Source: Silanimonas sp. | GTDB taxonomy: Bacteria; Pseudomonadota; Gammaproteobacteria; Xanthomonadales; Xanthomonadaceae | Assembly (NCBI GenBank): GCA_018334015.1 | Contig: JAGXTI010000014.1 | Location: 1-64,000, forward strand | Direction: 5' to 3' | Length of the DNA: 64,000 nucleotides | Shown: in pieces, positions 46,275 to 59,512 of the stretch | Position numbering within the stretch: position 1 is the stretch's first letter | Layout: every line of letters begins with the position of its first letter | Made by a program: the position numbers and the translations under genes | Notes under the pieces: model-generated | Seen by the model: only the letters and a program-made list of their open reading frames with translations | Database searches by the model: none | What the model was told of the DNA's origin: nothing

Positions 46275-48863
46275 TCACAGCATCGCTTTCAGCCGGTAGA
46301 GCGCTTCCAGCGCCTGCTTCGGCGTCAGTTCGTCCGGTTCGATGGCGGCGAGGGCATCGAGCGCCGGCGGCGGGCTGCGGAACAGCGCCATCTGCGCGGG
46401 CTGCTCCAGCGCGGCGGGCGAACTCACCGAGGCCGGCATGGCGCGGCTGCGCTGTTCCAGTTCGGCCAGCGTGCGGCGTGCTTCGCCGAGGACCGCTTTC
46501 GGCAGACCGGCGAGTGCGGCGACCTGCAGGCCGAAACTGCGGTTGGCCGGGCCGTCCTTCACCGCGTGCATGAACACCAGCTTCTCGCCGTGCTCGACCG
46601 CATCGAGATGCACATTGGCGATGCCGCTGCTGCCGTCGCCCGCGAGCGCGGTCAGCTCGAAGTAGTGCGTGGCGAACAGCACGAAGCTGCGGTTGACCTT
46701 CGCCAGATGCAGCGCGCAGGCCTGGGCGAGGGCCAGGCCGTCGTAGGTCGAGGTGCCGCGGCCGATCTCGTCCATCAGCACCAGCGAGTGCTCGCTGGCA
46801 TGGTGGAGGATGTAGGCGGTCTCGCTCATCTCGACCATGAAGGTCGACTGACCCTTGGCAAGATCATCGCCGGCACCAATGCGGGTGAGGATGCGATCCA
46901 CCGGCCCCAGCACGCAGCGCGCGGCCGGCACGAAACTGCCGGTATAGGCCAGCAGCACGATCAGCGCGGCCTGCCGCATGTAGGTGCTCTTGCCGCCCAT
47001 GTTCGGGCCGGTGATGACGAGCATCCGGCGCTCGGGCGAGAGCATCAGATCATTCGGCTCGAACGGTGCCTCGCGCACCGCCTCGACCACCGGATGACGC
47101 CCACGCTCGATGGCGATGCCGGGCTCGGCCACCAGTTGCGGTTCGGTCCAATCCAGCGCCAGCGCGCGCTCGGCGAAGGCGGTGAGCACGTCGATCTCGG
47201 CCACCGCCTCGGCGGCTTGTTTGAGGGGGGCCAGCACGAGGTTGAGCGCATCGAGCAGGGATTCCCAGAGCTGCTTTTCGCGGGCGAGCGCGCGTTCGCG
47301 GGCCGAGAGCACCTTGTCCTCGAAAGCTTTCAGCTCTTCGGTGATGTAGCGCTCGGCGCCCGTGAGCGTCTGCCGGCGGCTGTAGTGCAGCGGGGCCTTG
47401 TCGGCCTGGCCCTTGCTGATCTCGATGTAGAAGCCGTGGACGCGGTTGTAGCCGACCTTCAGCGTGCCGATGCCGGTGGCGGCGCGCTCGCGGGCCTCGA
47501 GATCGAGCAGAAACCGGTCGGCATTCGTCGACAGCAGGCGCAGTTCATCGAGTTCGGCATCGAAGCCTTCGGCGATCACCCCGCCGTCGACCAACTTCAG
47601 CGGCGGCTGCGGCGCGATGGCTTTCTGCAGCCAATCGGACGTTTCGGCGTGCTCGCCGAGCCGGGCGAGCAGGGCGGCGAGGCGCGGCGAATCGAGCGAG
47701 GCCAGCGTTTCGCGCAGGGCGGGGAACAGCGCCAAGCCATCGCGCAGGGTCGAGAGGTCGCGTGGTCGTGCCGAGCGCAAGGCCACCCGCGACAGGATGC
47801 GCTCGAGGTCACCGACGCGACGCAGGGCCTCGCGTGAGGCCTCGAAGGCGCGCGAGTCCAAGAGGCAGCGCACCGCGTGGTGGCGTTCGGCGACAACCGC
47901 CTGCGTGCGCAGCGGCCGATGCAGCCAGCGCCGCAGCAGGCGGCCACCCATCGGCGTGATCGTGCTGTCCACCACGCCCAGCAGGGTGTGCGCGCTGTTG
48001 CCGTCGATGCGCGTGTCGATCTCCAAGTGCCGGCGCGTGGCCGCGTTCAGGGCGATCGCCTCGTCGGCCGCCTCGACCACGATGCGGCCCAGGTGCGGCA
48101 GACGTTGCTTCTGCGTCTCTTCGACGTAGCCGAGCAGGGCGCCGGCCGCGGCGGTGGCCAGCGGTCGGCCCTCCAGCCCGAACGACGAAAGATCATGCAG
48201 GCCGAAAAAACGCAGCAGGCTGCGACGGGCACTGTCGGCATCGAACAGCCAGGGCGCGCGACGGCGGGCACCCTGCCGCTGCGTCACCGCTGCCGGCCAG
48301 CCATCCTCGTCCGGCACCAGCAGCTCGGCCGGTTCCAGCCGGGCCAGCTCGGCGGCCAGCGCTTCCTCGTCGGCGACCTCGTTGGCGAGGAAGCGGCCAC
48401 CGGCGAGATCGGCCCAGGCGAGGCCGAAGCCGCTGCCCTTCGACGACGCACCACCGCGCACCACCGCCATCAGCAGGGTGTCGCGGCGCTCCTGTAGCAG
48501 GGCTTCGTCGGTCACCGTGCCCGGCGTGACGATGCGCACCACCTTGCGCTCGACCAGACCCTTGGCCAGCGCCGGATCGCCGATCTGTTCGCAGACCGCC
48601 ACCGATTCACCCAGCGCCACGAGGCGGGCGAGGTAGCCCTCGCAGGCCTGCACCGGCACGCCGGCCATCGGGATCGGCGCGCCGCCCGAGCTGCCGCGCT
48701 GGGTCAGGGTGATGTCGAGCAGGCGCGCGGCCTTGCGGGCATCGTCGTAGAACAGCTCGTAGAAATCGCCCATCCGGAAGAACAGCAGCAGGTCCGGGTG
48801 CTCCGCCTTGGCGGCGAAGAACTGCTTCATCAGCGGGGTGTGCTGCGGGGTTTCGCTGCTCAT
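46275..48863 (-). CDS. mutS: DNA mismatch repair protein MutS
   Basis: An 862-residue ATPase that recognises mismatches and starts methyl-directed repair. The mismatch-binding Phe-x-Glu is in [15 protein letters not shown] (near 28-42). Walker A is [14 protein letters not shown]; Walker B and signature are [25 protein letters not shown] follows. The C-terminal part ([17 protein letters not shown]) is the tetramerisation helix. ATG at 48863; divergent from pncC across about 50 bp. Confidence 0.97.
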   Translation of the reverse strand: MSSETPQHTPLMKQFFAAKAEHPDLLLFFRMGDFYELFYDDARKAARLLDITLTQRGSSGGAPIPMAGVPVQACEGYLARLVALGESVAVCEQIGDPALAKGLVERKVVRIVTPGTVTDEALLQERRDTLLMAVVRGGASSKGSGFGLAWADLAGGRFLANEVADEEALAAELARLEPAELLVPDEDGWPAAVTQRQGARRRAPWLFDADSARRSLLRFFGLHDLSSFGLEGRPLATAAAGALLGYVEETQKQRLPHLGRIVVEAADEAIALNAATRRHLEIDTRIDGNSAHTLLGVVDSTITPMGGRLLRRWLHRPLRTQAVVAERHHAVRCLLDSRAFEASREALRRVGDLERILSRVALRSARPRDLSTLRDGLALFPALRETLASLDSPRLAALLARLGEHAETSDWLQKAIAPQPPLKLVDGGVIAEGFDAELDELRLLSTNADRFLLDLEARERAATGIGTLKVGYNRVHGFYIEISKGQADKAPLHYSRRQTLTGAERYITEELKAFEDKVLSARERALAREKQLWESLLDALNLVLAPLKQAAEAVAEIDVLTAFAERALALDWTEPQLVAEPGIAIERGRHPVVEAVREAPFEPNDLMLSPERRMLVITGPNMGGKSTYMRQAALIVLLAYTGSFVPAARCVLGPVDRILTRIGAGDDLAKGQSTFMVEMSETAYILHHASEHSLVLMDEIGRGTSTYDGLALAQACALHLAKVNRSFVLFATHYFELTALAGDGSSGIANVHLDAVEHGEKLVFMHAVKDGPANRSFGLQVAALAGLPKAVLGEARRTLAELEQRSRAMPASVSSPAALEQPAQMALFRSPPPALDALAAIEPDELTPKQALEALYRLKAML

Positions 48864-48915
48864 TCCAAAAACGCGCGGGCTGACCGGTCGGGCGAAGGCC
48901 GGCTAGTCTAGCGGC

Positions 48916-49425
48916 ATGGACACGCCCCCCATTCCCAGCGACGCCGAGCTTGGCGCGCAGGCCCGCCAGCTCGCCGAAACGCTTCTGGCCAAGCGCCACG
49001 TCGTCAGCACCGCCGAGAGCTGCACCGGCGGCTGGATCGCCAAATGCCTCACCGACATCGCCGGCAGCTCGGCCTGGTTCGACTGCGGCATGGTGGCCTA
49101 CAGCTACGAAGCCAAGCAGGCCATGCTGGGCGTGCGGCCGCAGACCTTGGAGAAGGAAGGCGCGGTCAGCCGCGAGACGGTCATCGAGATGGTCTCCGGT
49201 GCCTTGGCGAACTCGGCGGCTTCGCTGGCGGTGGCGGTCACCGGCATCGCCGGCCCGGGCGGCGGCACGCCCGGGAAGCCGGTCGGCACGGTCTGGATCG
49301 GCTGGAAACGCCGCGGCGGCTACCCCAAGGCCGAGGTTTTCCACTTCGCCGGCGACCGCGAGTCGGTGCGCCGGCAGACGATCACCGCCGCCTTGAAGGG
49401 CCTGCTGGCGATGACGGCCGAATGA
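48916..49425 (+). CDS. pncC: Nicotinamide-nucleotide amidase (CinA C-terminal type)
   Basis: A 169-residue stand-alone CinA C-terminal domain that deamidates NMN to nicotinic acid mononucleotide in NAD recycling. The catalytic Ser is in VSTAESCTGGWIAK (about 30-43); YSYEAKQAMLGV and VAVTGIAGPGGGTPGKPVGTV (part) are the family blocks. It sits in the common mutS-pncC-(lexA)-recA context, just upstream of lexA. Its link to DNA repair is positional only. Confidence 0.92.
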   Translation: MDTPPIPSDAELGAQARQLAETLLAKRHVVSTAESCTGGWIAKCLTDIAGSSAWFDCGMVAYSYEAKQAMLGVRPQTLEKEGAVSRETVIEMVSGALANSAASLAVAVTGIAGPGGGTPGKPVGTVWIGWKRRGGYPKAEVFHFAGDRESVRRQTITAALKGLLAMTAE

Positions 49426-49445
49426 GGGCTTGCAGGGCAGGTGGC

Positions 49446-49464
49446 TTAGTAGTATTACTACCCC
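49446..49464 (+). promoter_or_regulatory. LexA box overlapping the lexA start
   Basis: TTAGTAGTATTACTACCCC. The left half TTAGTAGTA and the mirrored TACTAC fit the Xanthomonas-type LexA operator TTAGTAGTAATACTACTAA, with the last three bases diverged. It ends one base before the lexA ATG at 49465, where a ribosome site would normally be, so bound LexA should block its own expression directly. Confidence 0.85.
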
Positions 49465-50124
49465 ATGCCGCTCACCGACATCCAAGCCGCCATCCTCGAA
49501 CTGATCGCCGAGCGCATCGAGTCGGAGGGCATGCCGCCTTCGCAGACCGAGATCGCCCGCGCCTTCGGCTTCAAGAGCGTGCGCGCCGCGCAATACCATC
49601 TGGAGGCCCTCGAGGCCGCCGGTGCCATCGAGCGCCTGCCCGGCAAGGCCCGCGGCTTGCGCGTGTTGCAGGCGCCGGCCAAGGCGCAGTCGGCACTCGC
49701 CCTGAAGCCATCGACCAGCGATGACGCGGTGCGCCTGCCGGTACTGGGGCGGGTCGCCGCCGGTTCGCCGATCGGCGCCGGCAACGACGGCCTCGACCTC
49801 GGCAGCGAAGCCACCGTCGTGCTCGACCGCCACATCTTCCATCCCACCCCCGACTACCTGCTGCGGGTGCAGGGCGATTCGATGCGCGACGAGGCCATCC
49901 TCGACGGCGACCTGATCGGCGTGCGCCGCACCGCCGACGCCCGCCACGGCCAGGTGGTCATCGCCCGGGTGGATGGCGAGATCACCGTCAAGCTGCTGCA
50001 TTTCGGCGGCGAGGGTCTGCGCCTGATGCCGCGCAACCCCGATCATGCGCCGATCGCGGTGGCCGAGGACCAAGATTTCGCCATCGAAGGCCTGTTCTGC
50101 GGCCTGCTGAGGCCTTCGCGATGA
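49465..50124 (+). CDS. lexA: LexA repressor
   Basis: A 219-residue SOS repressor. The N-terminal winged helix (1-65, QTEIARAFGFKSVRAAQYHLEAL part) precedes a linker and the S24 peptidase-like domain. The self-cleavage bond is Ala99-Gly100 (RVAAGSPI); the dyad is Ser139 (QGDSMRDEAI) and Lys176 (GEITVKLL). The start abuts its own LexA box and has no Shine-Dalgarno sequence. recA follows after 170 bp. The operator and the recognition helix both match the Xanthomonas-type LexA rather than the E. coli one. Confidence 0.95.
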   Translation: MPLTDIQAAILELIAERIESEGMPPSQTEIARAFGFKSVRAAQYHLEALEAAGAIERLPGKARGLRVLQAPAKAQSALALKPSTSDDAVRLPVLGRVAAGSPIGAGNDGLDLGSEATVVLDRHIFHPTPDYLLRVQGDSMRDEAILDGDLIGVRRTADARHGQVVIARVDGEITVKLLHFGGEGLRLMPRNPDHAPIAVAEDQDFAIEGLFCGLLRPSR

Positions 50125-50294
50125 TGCTCTCCGACACGCACGGCCGTCGCTTTCCGACCCCGCGTCGGGGGGCAGGCCGCTGCGCGTCGCGCCATGCCGG
50201 GTCCAAGCTGATCCCACATTCAGCCGCTGTCTCAGCCCGTGCGAAACGTGCCCCCCAGACTCCTTTCCACACCCTCTGACCGGAAGACCCCACG
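50125..50294 (+). other. lexA-recA intergenic region
   Basis: 170 bp without an open gene. It should hold the recA promoter if recA is transcribed separately. I looked for a second TTAGTA-type LexA box and did not find one, so recA may be controlled through read-through from the lexA operator or through a diverged site. Confidence 0.5.
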
Positions 50295-51334
<1,040 letters not shown>

Positions 51335-51338
<4 letters not shown>

Positions 51339-51901
51339 TCGGACGCAAACGCCCGAAGACGGGTGCCGATGGTACCGAGGGCTCGGGGGCGGATCGGCGC
51401 GCGCCCAAGGCGCCGATCCCCGCCTACCAGCGGGGGCTGGGGCTGCTGGTCCGGCGCGAGCATTCGGCCACCGAGCTGAAGCGCAAGCTGCGCGACAAGG
51501 GCGCCGAGTCCGACGAGCTCGACGCCGCACTGGAAGCCCTGCAGCGGCAGGGGTTCCAGGACGACCGTCGCTATGCCGAGGCCCTGATCCGCAGCCGTGC
51601 GCTGGCTGGGCAGGGGCCCGTCCGCATCCGCGCCGAATTGCGGATGAACGGTGTCCCGGCGGCCGACATCGACACCGCCTTCGAGGCCGCCGAGGCCGCC
51701 GGTCTCGACTGGACGGCCATCGCCGGTCGGGTGGCGGCGCGCTTTGGGCCGGCACTCCGCAGCGCCGGCCGCGGGTCCGAGGCGCTCAAGCAGCGCCACA
51801 GGGCCATGGGTTTCCTGCTGCGGCGCGGTTTCTCGCAGGAACTGGCCCGGCAGGCCTTGGTCTTGGGCGAGGATGATGTGGATCCCGACGAGCCGGTGTA
51901 A
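51335..51901 (+). CDS. recX: RecX regulatory protein
   Basis: A 188-residue inhibitor of RecA filament growth. Three tandem three-helix repeats are visible ([22 protein letters not shown] in part, [18 protein letters not shown], and [19 protein letters not shown]). The GTG start overlaps the recA stop (GTGA), ensuring coupled translation at a lower level than RecA. The first 30 residues are poorly conserved, basic and Gly/Ala rich. Confidence 0.92.
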
Positions 51902-52052
51902 GCCCTGATACGGCGGCCGGCATGCGTCATCCCGCCCTGGTTTTGGAGCCCATCTCCAAGCCGCCCCTGCTACCCTTGAAGGCTGCATTCCCGCCTCCCA
52001 TGTCGGTGTGGCACGGCCTTGGGCCATGCCCCGACCCGCCTTCAGGTTCCGC

Positions 52053-54707
<2,655 letters not shown>

Positions 54708-54776
54708 ACCCGGCGGGGCTGGCTCGCGGACTCGGTTAAAAAATGACATTTCGTGCCGATTCCCTGCGGTTTTCCA

Positions 54777-54805
54777 TTGCAGGCAACGGTGTCGGCCCCT
54801 ACCAT
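54777..54805 (+). promoter_or_regulatory. Possible csrA promoter
   Basis: TTGCAG (54777-54782), a 17-bp spacer and TACCAT (54800-54805), about 105 bp before the csrA start. Moderate match only. A transcript from here would begin close to the hairpin at 54814-54832. Confidence 0.4.
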
Positions 54806-54813
54806 CACCACCT

Positions 54814-54832
54814 CGCCTCCGTGTCGGAGGCG
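54814..54832 (+). promoter_or_regulatory. Hairpin in csrA leader
   Basis: 7-bp stem CGCCTCC / GGAGGCG with the 5-nt loop GTGTC. The leader also contains GGA in AAGGAGC, CAGGACG and CCGGACGA before the start codon. GGA motifs are CsrA binding cores, so autoregulation is possible, though not shown by sequence alone. Confidence 0.4.
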
Positions 54833-54910
54833 ATCAGCCGATAGGCTGCGGCCGGCAAGGAGCCCCGCCGTGGTCCGGTGCAGGACGAACTCCGGACGAG
54901 GTAAGTGCGT

Positions 54911-55117
54911 ATGTTGATTCTGACAAGGCGAGTGGGTGAGACCCTGATGATCGGTGACTCCGTCACCGTGACCGTGCTCGGGGTCAAGGGCAACCAGGTG
55001 CGCATTGGCATCAATGCACCGAAAGAAGTCGCCGTGCACCGCGAGGAGATCTTCCAACGCATCCAGCGCGGCGAGAGCGGTCGCGTGGGCAAGGACGATT
55101 TGCCGGAAGGCGGCTGA
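54911..55117 (+). CDS. csrA: Carbon storage regulator CsrA
   Basis: A 68-residue RNA-binding translational regulator beginning [16 protein letters not shown], almost identical in this region to E. coli CsrA. The critical Leu4 and Arg44-type residues ([11 protein letters not shown]) are present. The ATG at 54911 is the family start; the GTG at 54905 would add two residues. Placed between alaS and a tRNA-Ser gene as in many gammaproteobacteria. Confidence 0.97.
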   Translation: MLILTRRVGETLMIGDSVTVTVLGVKGNQVRIGINAPKEVAVHREEIFQRIQRGESGRVGKDDLPEGG

Positions 55118-55159
55118 GTCGCTATGATCGCAGGCCGCACTGGAAAGGGCGGTACCGTC

Positions 55160-55252
55160 GGAGTGATGCCCGAGAGGCCGAAGGGGCTCCCCTGCTAAGG
55201 GAGTATAGGGTCAAAAGCTCTATCGAGGGTTCGAATCCCTCTCACTCCGCCA
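55160..55252 (+). tRNA. tRNA-Ser (GCT)
   Basis: 93 nt with a long variable arm, as serine tRNAs have. Acceptor stem GGAGTGA / TCACTCC, encoded GCCA end, anticodon loop CTGCTAA giving anticodon GCT. Confidence 0.95.
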
Positions 55253-55254
55253 CA

Positions 55255-55280
55255 CGCCGCCTTCGGGCGGCGTTGTCGTT
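55255..55280 (+). terminator. Hairpin after tRNA-Ser
   Basis: 7-bp stem CGCCGCC / GGCGGCG with a TTCG tetraloop (55255-55272), then a broken T run (TTGTCGTTT). Likely terminator or processing site. Confidence 0.55.
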
Positions 55281-55329
55281 TCCGGCGCTAGGCGGCGCGC
55301 TGCCCACCCTCCGGTCGAAGCCGAGGGGC

Positions 55330-55358
55330 TTGACGGCGAAGTCGCTTGGCCGCATACT
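55330..55358 (+). promoter_or_regulatory. Promoter of the tRNA cluster
   Basis: TTGACG (55330-55335), a 17-bp spacer and CATACT (55353-55358), 11 bp before tRNA-Arg(ACG). Good sigma-70 match and correct spacing; it could drive the following tRNAs. Confidence 0.75.
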
Positions 55359-55369
55359 TTCACTTCTGC

Positions 55370-55446
55370 GCGCCCGTAGCTCAGTTGGATAGAGCACCAG
55401 GCTACGAACTTGGGGGTCGGAGGTTCGAATCCTTCCGGGCGCGCCA
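55370..55446 (+). tRNA. tRNA-Arg (ACG)
   Basis: 77 nt, acceptor stem GCGCCCG / CGGGCGC, GCCA end encoded, anticodon loop CTACGAA giving ACG (read as ICG after editing). Confidence 0.95.
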
Positions 55447-55472
55447 TCGAACAAAACCAGCCGGTTCCAGGC

Positions 55473-55549
55473 CGGGGTATAGCTCAGTCTGGTAGAGCGC
55501 CAGCTTTGGGAGCTGGATGTCGGGGGTTCGAATCCCTCTGCCCCGACCA
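55473..55549 (+). tRNA. tRNA-Pro (TGG)
   Basis: 77 nt beginning CGGGGTATAG with the C1 typical of proline tRNAs; stem CCAGC / GCTGG around loop TTTGGGA, anticodon TGG; CCA encoded. Confidence 0.95.
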
Positions 55550-55625
55550 GTCGCCCGGTTGCGATGCGTGGCGGTGTCGATCAAGCTGTGTCCCGGCGGC
55601 GGCCGATCGCTGGCTTCTCGGTTGA

Positions 55626-55702
55626 GCGCCCGTAGCTCAACCGGATAGAGCACCGGCCTTCTAAGCCGGCGGTTGCAGGTTCGATTCCTGCCGGGCGCGC
55701 CA
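55626..55702 (+). tRNA. tRNA-Arg (TCT)
   Basis: 77 nt, acceptor stem GCGCCCG / CGGGCGC as in the ACG isoacceptor; anticodon loop CTTCTAA giving TCT; CCA encoded. Confidence 0.95.
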
Positions 55703-55713
55703 GTTCCAATGCG

Positions 55714-55790
55714 GTGGATGTAGCTCAGCTGGTTAGAGCACTGGATTGTGATTCCAGGGGTCGCGGGTTCAAGTCCCGTCTTCCACCCCA
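55714..55790 (+). tRNA. tRNA-His (GTG)
   Basis: 77 nt, or 78 with the G at position -1 (55713), which faces C73 as required for histidine identity. Anticodon loop TTGTGAT gives GTG. One T-T mismatch seems to lie in the acceptor stem at position 6. CCA encoded. Confidence 0.93.
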
Positions 55791-55844
55791 GCCCTTGCTT
55801 AGGGCATAATCCGCCTTCGCAGTCGCGTCGGCGACGAGGTTCTT

Positions 55845-55920
55845 GGGCCGTTAGCTCAGTTGGTAGAGCAGCGGACTCTTAATCCGTAGGTCCTAGGTTC
55901 GAATCCTAGACGGCCCACCA
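55845..55920 (+). tRNA. tRNA-Lys (CTT)
   Basis: 76 nt, acceptor stem GGGCCGT / ACGGCCC, anticodon loop CTCTTAA giving CTT; CCA encoded. Confidence 0.95.
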
Positions 55921-55952
55921 GCCTCGTAGCCGCTTCGCCTGCTTCCATGCCT

Positions 55953-56037
55953 GCGAAAGTGGCGGAATCGGTAGACGCGCTGGATTTAGGTTCCAGTGGG
56001 GCAACCCGTGAGAGTTCGAGTCTCTCCTTTCGCACCA
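55953..56037 (+). tRNA. tRNA-Leu (TAG)
   Basis: 85 nt with a long variable arm, acceptor stem GCGAAAG / CTTTCGC, anticodon loop TTTAGGT giving TAG; CCA encoded. Last of seven tRNAs before tig. Confidence 0.95.
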
Positions 56038-56137
56038 ACCGTCAGGCGTGCGGAGGACGCGATCGGACTCCGCGGGTTTTTCGTTTTCCCATGCGCCGGT
56101 ACGCGCGGCACAACACGCACAGAGTCCAGGAGTCAGC

Positions 56138-57436
56138 ATGCACGTTTCCGTCGAATCCATCGGCTCGCTTGGCCGCAAGCTGTCGGTCAGCGTTCCCGCC
56201 GATCGCCTCGAATCGGCCGTCGGCAGCCGCTTGCGCGAGCTGTCGCGCACCGCCCGCCTGAACGGGTTCCGCCCGGGCAAGGTGCCGGTCAAGATCATCG
56301 AGCAGCGCTTCGGCGCCCAGGTGCGTTCCGAGGCCTACGGCGAGCTCGTGCGCGAGACCTTCGGCGAGGCGCTGCGCACGCAGAATCTGCAGCCGGTCGG
56401 TCAGCCGGAGATCAACGCCGAGGGTGACGCGGCGCAGGAGCTGCGCTACACCGCCACCTTCGAGGTGGCTCCGGAGTTTGGTGAGATTGACGTCTCCGCC
56501 CTCGCCATCCAGCGTCCGGTGGCCCAGGTCGAGGAGACCGACATCGACACCATGATCGAGACCCTGCGCCAGCAGCGCCGTTCGTGGAACGTGGTCGAGC
56601 GCGCCGCCGCGGCGGGCGATCTCGTCAATGTCGAGAACGTCGCCACGGTCGACGGCAGGCGTTTCCCCGAGGAAGGCGTCGAGCGCGGCGTCACCGTCAT
56701 CGGCAGCGGCATGCTGTTCCCCGCCATCGAGCAGGCTCTGGTTGGCATGGCGGCCGGCGATGAGAAGACCGTCGAGGTCAGCTTTCCGGCCGATTGGCGC
56801 ATCGCCGAACTCGCCGGCAAGACGGCACAGGTCAGCGTCAAGGCCAGCAAGGTGTCCGAGCCGAACCTGCCGGCCGTCGACGAGGCCTTCATCAAGAGCT
56901 TCGGCGTCAAGTCGGGCCAGCTCGAACACTTCCGCAACGAAGTGCGCAGCAATCTGGCCCGCGAGCTGAAGGGTGCTTTGTCGGCCCGCCTGCGCGTCGA
57001 AGTGGCGCAGAAGCTGGTCGCCGCCTTCGCCCACGTCGAGCTGCCGCCGCGCCTGATCGAGGCCGAGGCCCGCTCCTTGGCCGCGCAGACGGCCGAGAAT
57101 GCCCGCCGACAGGGTCAGCAGGTCGACACGGTCGATCCCGCGCCCTTCATGGCTGCCGCCAAGAACCGCGTCGCCGCCGGCCTGATCGTCGGCGAGGTGG
57201 CGCGTCGCAACAACCTGCGCCTCGATCCGAAGCGGGTGAACGAAGCCATCACCCTGATCGCGTCCACCTACGAGGACCCGCAGCAGGTGGTTGATCTCTA
57301 CCGCAACGACCCCAATCTCATGCAGGGCCTGCAGGCGCGGGTCATGGAAGAACAGGTGATCGACTGGATCGCCGAACGCGCCAAGGCGACCGACGTGGTG
57401 ATGCCCTTCACCGAAGCGCTGCGCCAGAACGCCTGA
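56138..57436 (+). CDS. tig: Trigger factor
   Basis: A 432-residue ribosome-bound chaperone with prolyl isomerase activity, the same length as E. coli Tig. The ribosome-docking signature in the N-domain is NGFRPGKVP (positions about 40-48). The FKBP-like PPIase (about 150-240) and the helical C-domain follow. AGGAG lies 6 nt before the ATG at 56138. It opens the tig-clpP-clpX-lon-hup block. Confidence 0.96.
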   Translation: MHVSVESIGSLGRKLSVSVPADRLESAVGSRLRELSRTARLNGFRPGKVPVKIIEQRFGAQVRSEAYGELVRETFGEALRTQNLQPVGQPEINAEGDAAQELRYTATFEVAPEFGEIDVSALAIQRPVAQVEETDIDTMIETLRQQRRSWNVVERAAAAGDLVNVENVATVDGRRFPEEGVERGVTVIGSGMLFPAIEQALVGMAAGDEKTVEVSFPADWRIAELAGKTAQVSVKASKVSEPNLPAVDEAFIKSFGVKSGQLEHFRNEVRSNLARELKGALSARLRVEVAQKLVAAFAHVELPPRLIEAEARSLAAQTAENARRQGQQVDTVDPAPFMAAAKNRVAAGLIVGEVARRNNLRLDPKRVNEAITLIASTYEDPQQVVDLYRNDPNLMQGLQARVMEEQVIDWIAERAKATDVVMPFTEALRQNA

Positions 57437-57454
57437 CCCGAACCGGAGCCGAGC

Positions 57455-58078
57455 ATGGAACCGACCAAGAGCCTCAACCTCGTCCCGATGGTGGTCGAAC
57501 AGACCGCCCGCGGCGAGCGCGCCTATGACATCTACTCGCGCCTTCTGAAGGAGCGGGTGGTCTTTCTGGTCGGCCCGATCGACGACTACCTGGCCAATGT
57601 GGTGGTGGCGCAGCTGCTCTTCCTCGAGGCCGAGAACCCCGAGAAGGACATCAGCCTCTACATCAACTCGCCGGGCGGCGTGGTCACCGCGGGGCTCGCC
57701 ATCTACGACACCCTGCGCTTCATCAAACCGGACGTCAGCACCATCTGCGTCGGCCAGGCCTGCTCGATGGGGGCCTTTCTGCTGGCCGCCGGTGCCAAGG
57801 GCAAGCGCTATGCGCTGCCGAACTCGCGGGTGATGATCCACCAGCCTTCGGGCGGCGCGCAGGGTCAGGCCACCGACATCGCGATCCAGGCCAAAGAGAT
57901 TCTGTACCTCCGCGAGAAGCTCAACCGCGAGATGGCCGCCAACACCGGTAAGCCGCTTGAGCAGATCGAGCGCGATGTCGAACGTGACTTCTTCATGGCC
58001 GCCGAGGACGCCAAGAGCTACGGCATCGTCGATGCCGTGCTGGAGCGCCGCCCCGACGACACCGTGCAGGTTGGCTGA
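57455..58078 (+). CDS. clpP: ATP-dependent Clp protease proteolytic subunit
   Basis: The 207-residue serine protease that forms the double-heptamer chamber. Catalytic triad: Ser104 ([10 protein letters not shown]), His129 (RVMIHQPSG) and Asp178 (VERDFFM). [14 protein letters not shown] is the oxyanion strand region. It starts with ATG at 57455, 18 bp after tig. Its ATPase partner gene clpX follows. Confidence 0.97.
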   Translation: MEPTKSLNLVPMVVEQTARGERAYDIYSRLLKERVVFLVGPIDDYLANVVVAQLLFLEAENPEKDISLYINSPGGVVTAGLAIYDTLRFIKPDVSTICVGQACSMGAFLLAAGAKGKRYALPNSRVMIHQPSGGAQGQATDIAIQAKEILYLREKLNREMAANTGKPLEQIERDVERDFFMAAEDAKSYGIVDAVLERRPDDTVQVG

Positions 58079-58180
58079 ACACCGCCGTCCCCCTTCACGC
58101 CCTGCCTGCGCCATGGGGCTTCCGTCCCGGGGCGCGGGTGCTATCCTCGGGCCGAGCCCGCTCCCGGGGTTTCCCGCGAA

Positions 58181-59470
58181 ATGACCGACGACCGTACCAA
58201 CCGCCCGACCGACAGCGCCAAGATCCTCTACTGCTCCTTCTGCGGAAAGAGCCAGCACGAGGTGCGCAAGCTGATCGCCGGCCCCAGCGTGTTCATCTGC
58301 GATGAATGCGTCGAACTCTGCAACGACATCATCCGCGAGGAACTCGAGGACAAGTCGCAGGCGGCGCGCAGCCACCTGCCGAAGCCCCGCGAGATCCTCG
58401 AGGTGCTCGACCAGTACGTGATCGGCCAGTCGCGAGCGAAGAAAACCCTCGCCGTGGCGGTCTACAACCACTACAAGCGCATCGAGTCGCGACAGAAGGG
58501 CGACGAGGTCGAACTGGCCAAGTCGAACATCCTGCTGATCGGCCCCACCGGCTCCGGCAAGACGCTGCTGGCCGAAACGCTGGCGCGCCTGCTCAACGTG
58601 CCCTTCACCATGGCCGATGCGACGACGCTGACCGAAGCTGGTTATGTCGGCGAGGACGTCGAGAACATCATCCAGAAGCTCCTGCAGAAGTGCGACTACG
58701 ACGTCGAGAAGGCGCAGCAGGGCATCGTCTACATCGACGAGATCGACAAGATCTCGCGCAAGAGCGAAAATCCCTCGATCACCCGCGATGTCTCCGGCGA
58801 GGGCGTGCAGCAGGCCCTGCTCAAGCTGATCGAGGGCACGGTCGCCAGCGTGCCGCCGCAGGGTGGTCGCAAGCACCCGCAGCAGGAGTTTTTGCAGGTC
58901 GACACCCGCAACATTCTGTTCATCTGCGGTGGTGCTTTCGCCGGCATCGAGAAGGTGGTGCAACAGCGCACCAGCGACGCCGGCGGCATCGGTTTCTCGG
59001 CCAAGGTCAAGAGCCAGAGCCACAAGGCCGACGCCGGCAAGCTGATGGCCGATGTCGAGCCGGAGGACCTGATCAAGTTCGGCCTGATCCCCGAGTTCGT
59101 CGGTCGCCTGCCGGTGGTCGCCACGCTGGAGGAGCTGGACGAGGCCGCCCTGGTCAAGATCCTCACCGAACCCAAGAACGCCATCGCCAAGCAGTTCAAG
59201 AAACTGTTCGACATGGAAGGCGTCGAGCTGGAGATCCGCCCGGATGCTCTGGCCGCCGTGGCCCGCAAGGCCCTGAAGCGCAAGACCGGTGCACGTGGCC
59301 TGCGCACCATCTTGGAATCGGTGCTGCTGGACACCATGTACGAGCTGCCCTCGCGTGAGAACGTGAGCAAGGTGGTCGTCGATGAATCGGTCATCAACGA
59401 TCGCAACGAACCCTATCTGATTTATTCGGGGACGCCGGTCCCGGTCCAGCGGGCGGCCTCGGGCGACTGA
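58181..59470 (+). CDS. clpX: Clp protease ATP-binding subunit ClpX
   Basis: A 429-residue AAA+ unfoldase that feeds substrates to ClpP. N-terminal zinc-binding domain with Cys18, 21, 40, 43 (C-x2-C-x18-C-x2-C). Walker [11 protein letters not shown] (near 122), Walker [10 protein letters not shown], the pore GYVGED loop, and the ClpP-docking IGF-type loop (GGIGFSAKV). Start ATG at 58181. Confidence 0.97.
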   Translation: MTDDRTNRPTDSAKILYCSFCGKSQHEVRKLIAGPSVFICDECVELCNDIIREELEDKSQAARSHLPKPREILEVLDQYVIGQSRAKKTLAVAVYNHYKRIESRQKGDEVELAKSNILLIGPTGSGKTLLAETLARLLNVPFTMADATTLTEAGYVGEDVENIIQKLLQKCDYDVEKAQQGIVYIDEIDKISRKSENPSITRDVSGEGVQQALLKLIEGTVASVPPQGGRKHPQQEFLQVDTRNILFICGGAFAGIEKVVQQRTSDAGGIGFSAKVKSQSHKADAGKLMADVEPEDLIKFGLIPEFVGRLPVVATLEELDEAALVKILTEPKNAIAKQFKKLFDMEGVELEIRPDALAAVARKALKRKTGARGLRTILESVLLDTMYELPSRENVSKVVVDESVINDRNEPYLIYSGTPVPVQRAASGD

Positions 59471-59512
59471 GGCCCGCTGGGTGCCCGCCGGCCCCGGCCA
59501 CGAGGACGCCCC

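Noticed and set aside
55160-56037. tRNA cluster as an island attachment site
   Set aside because: No integrase, no duplicated tRNA 3' end and no foreign genes are next to it; the neighbours are the conserved csrA and tig.
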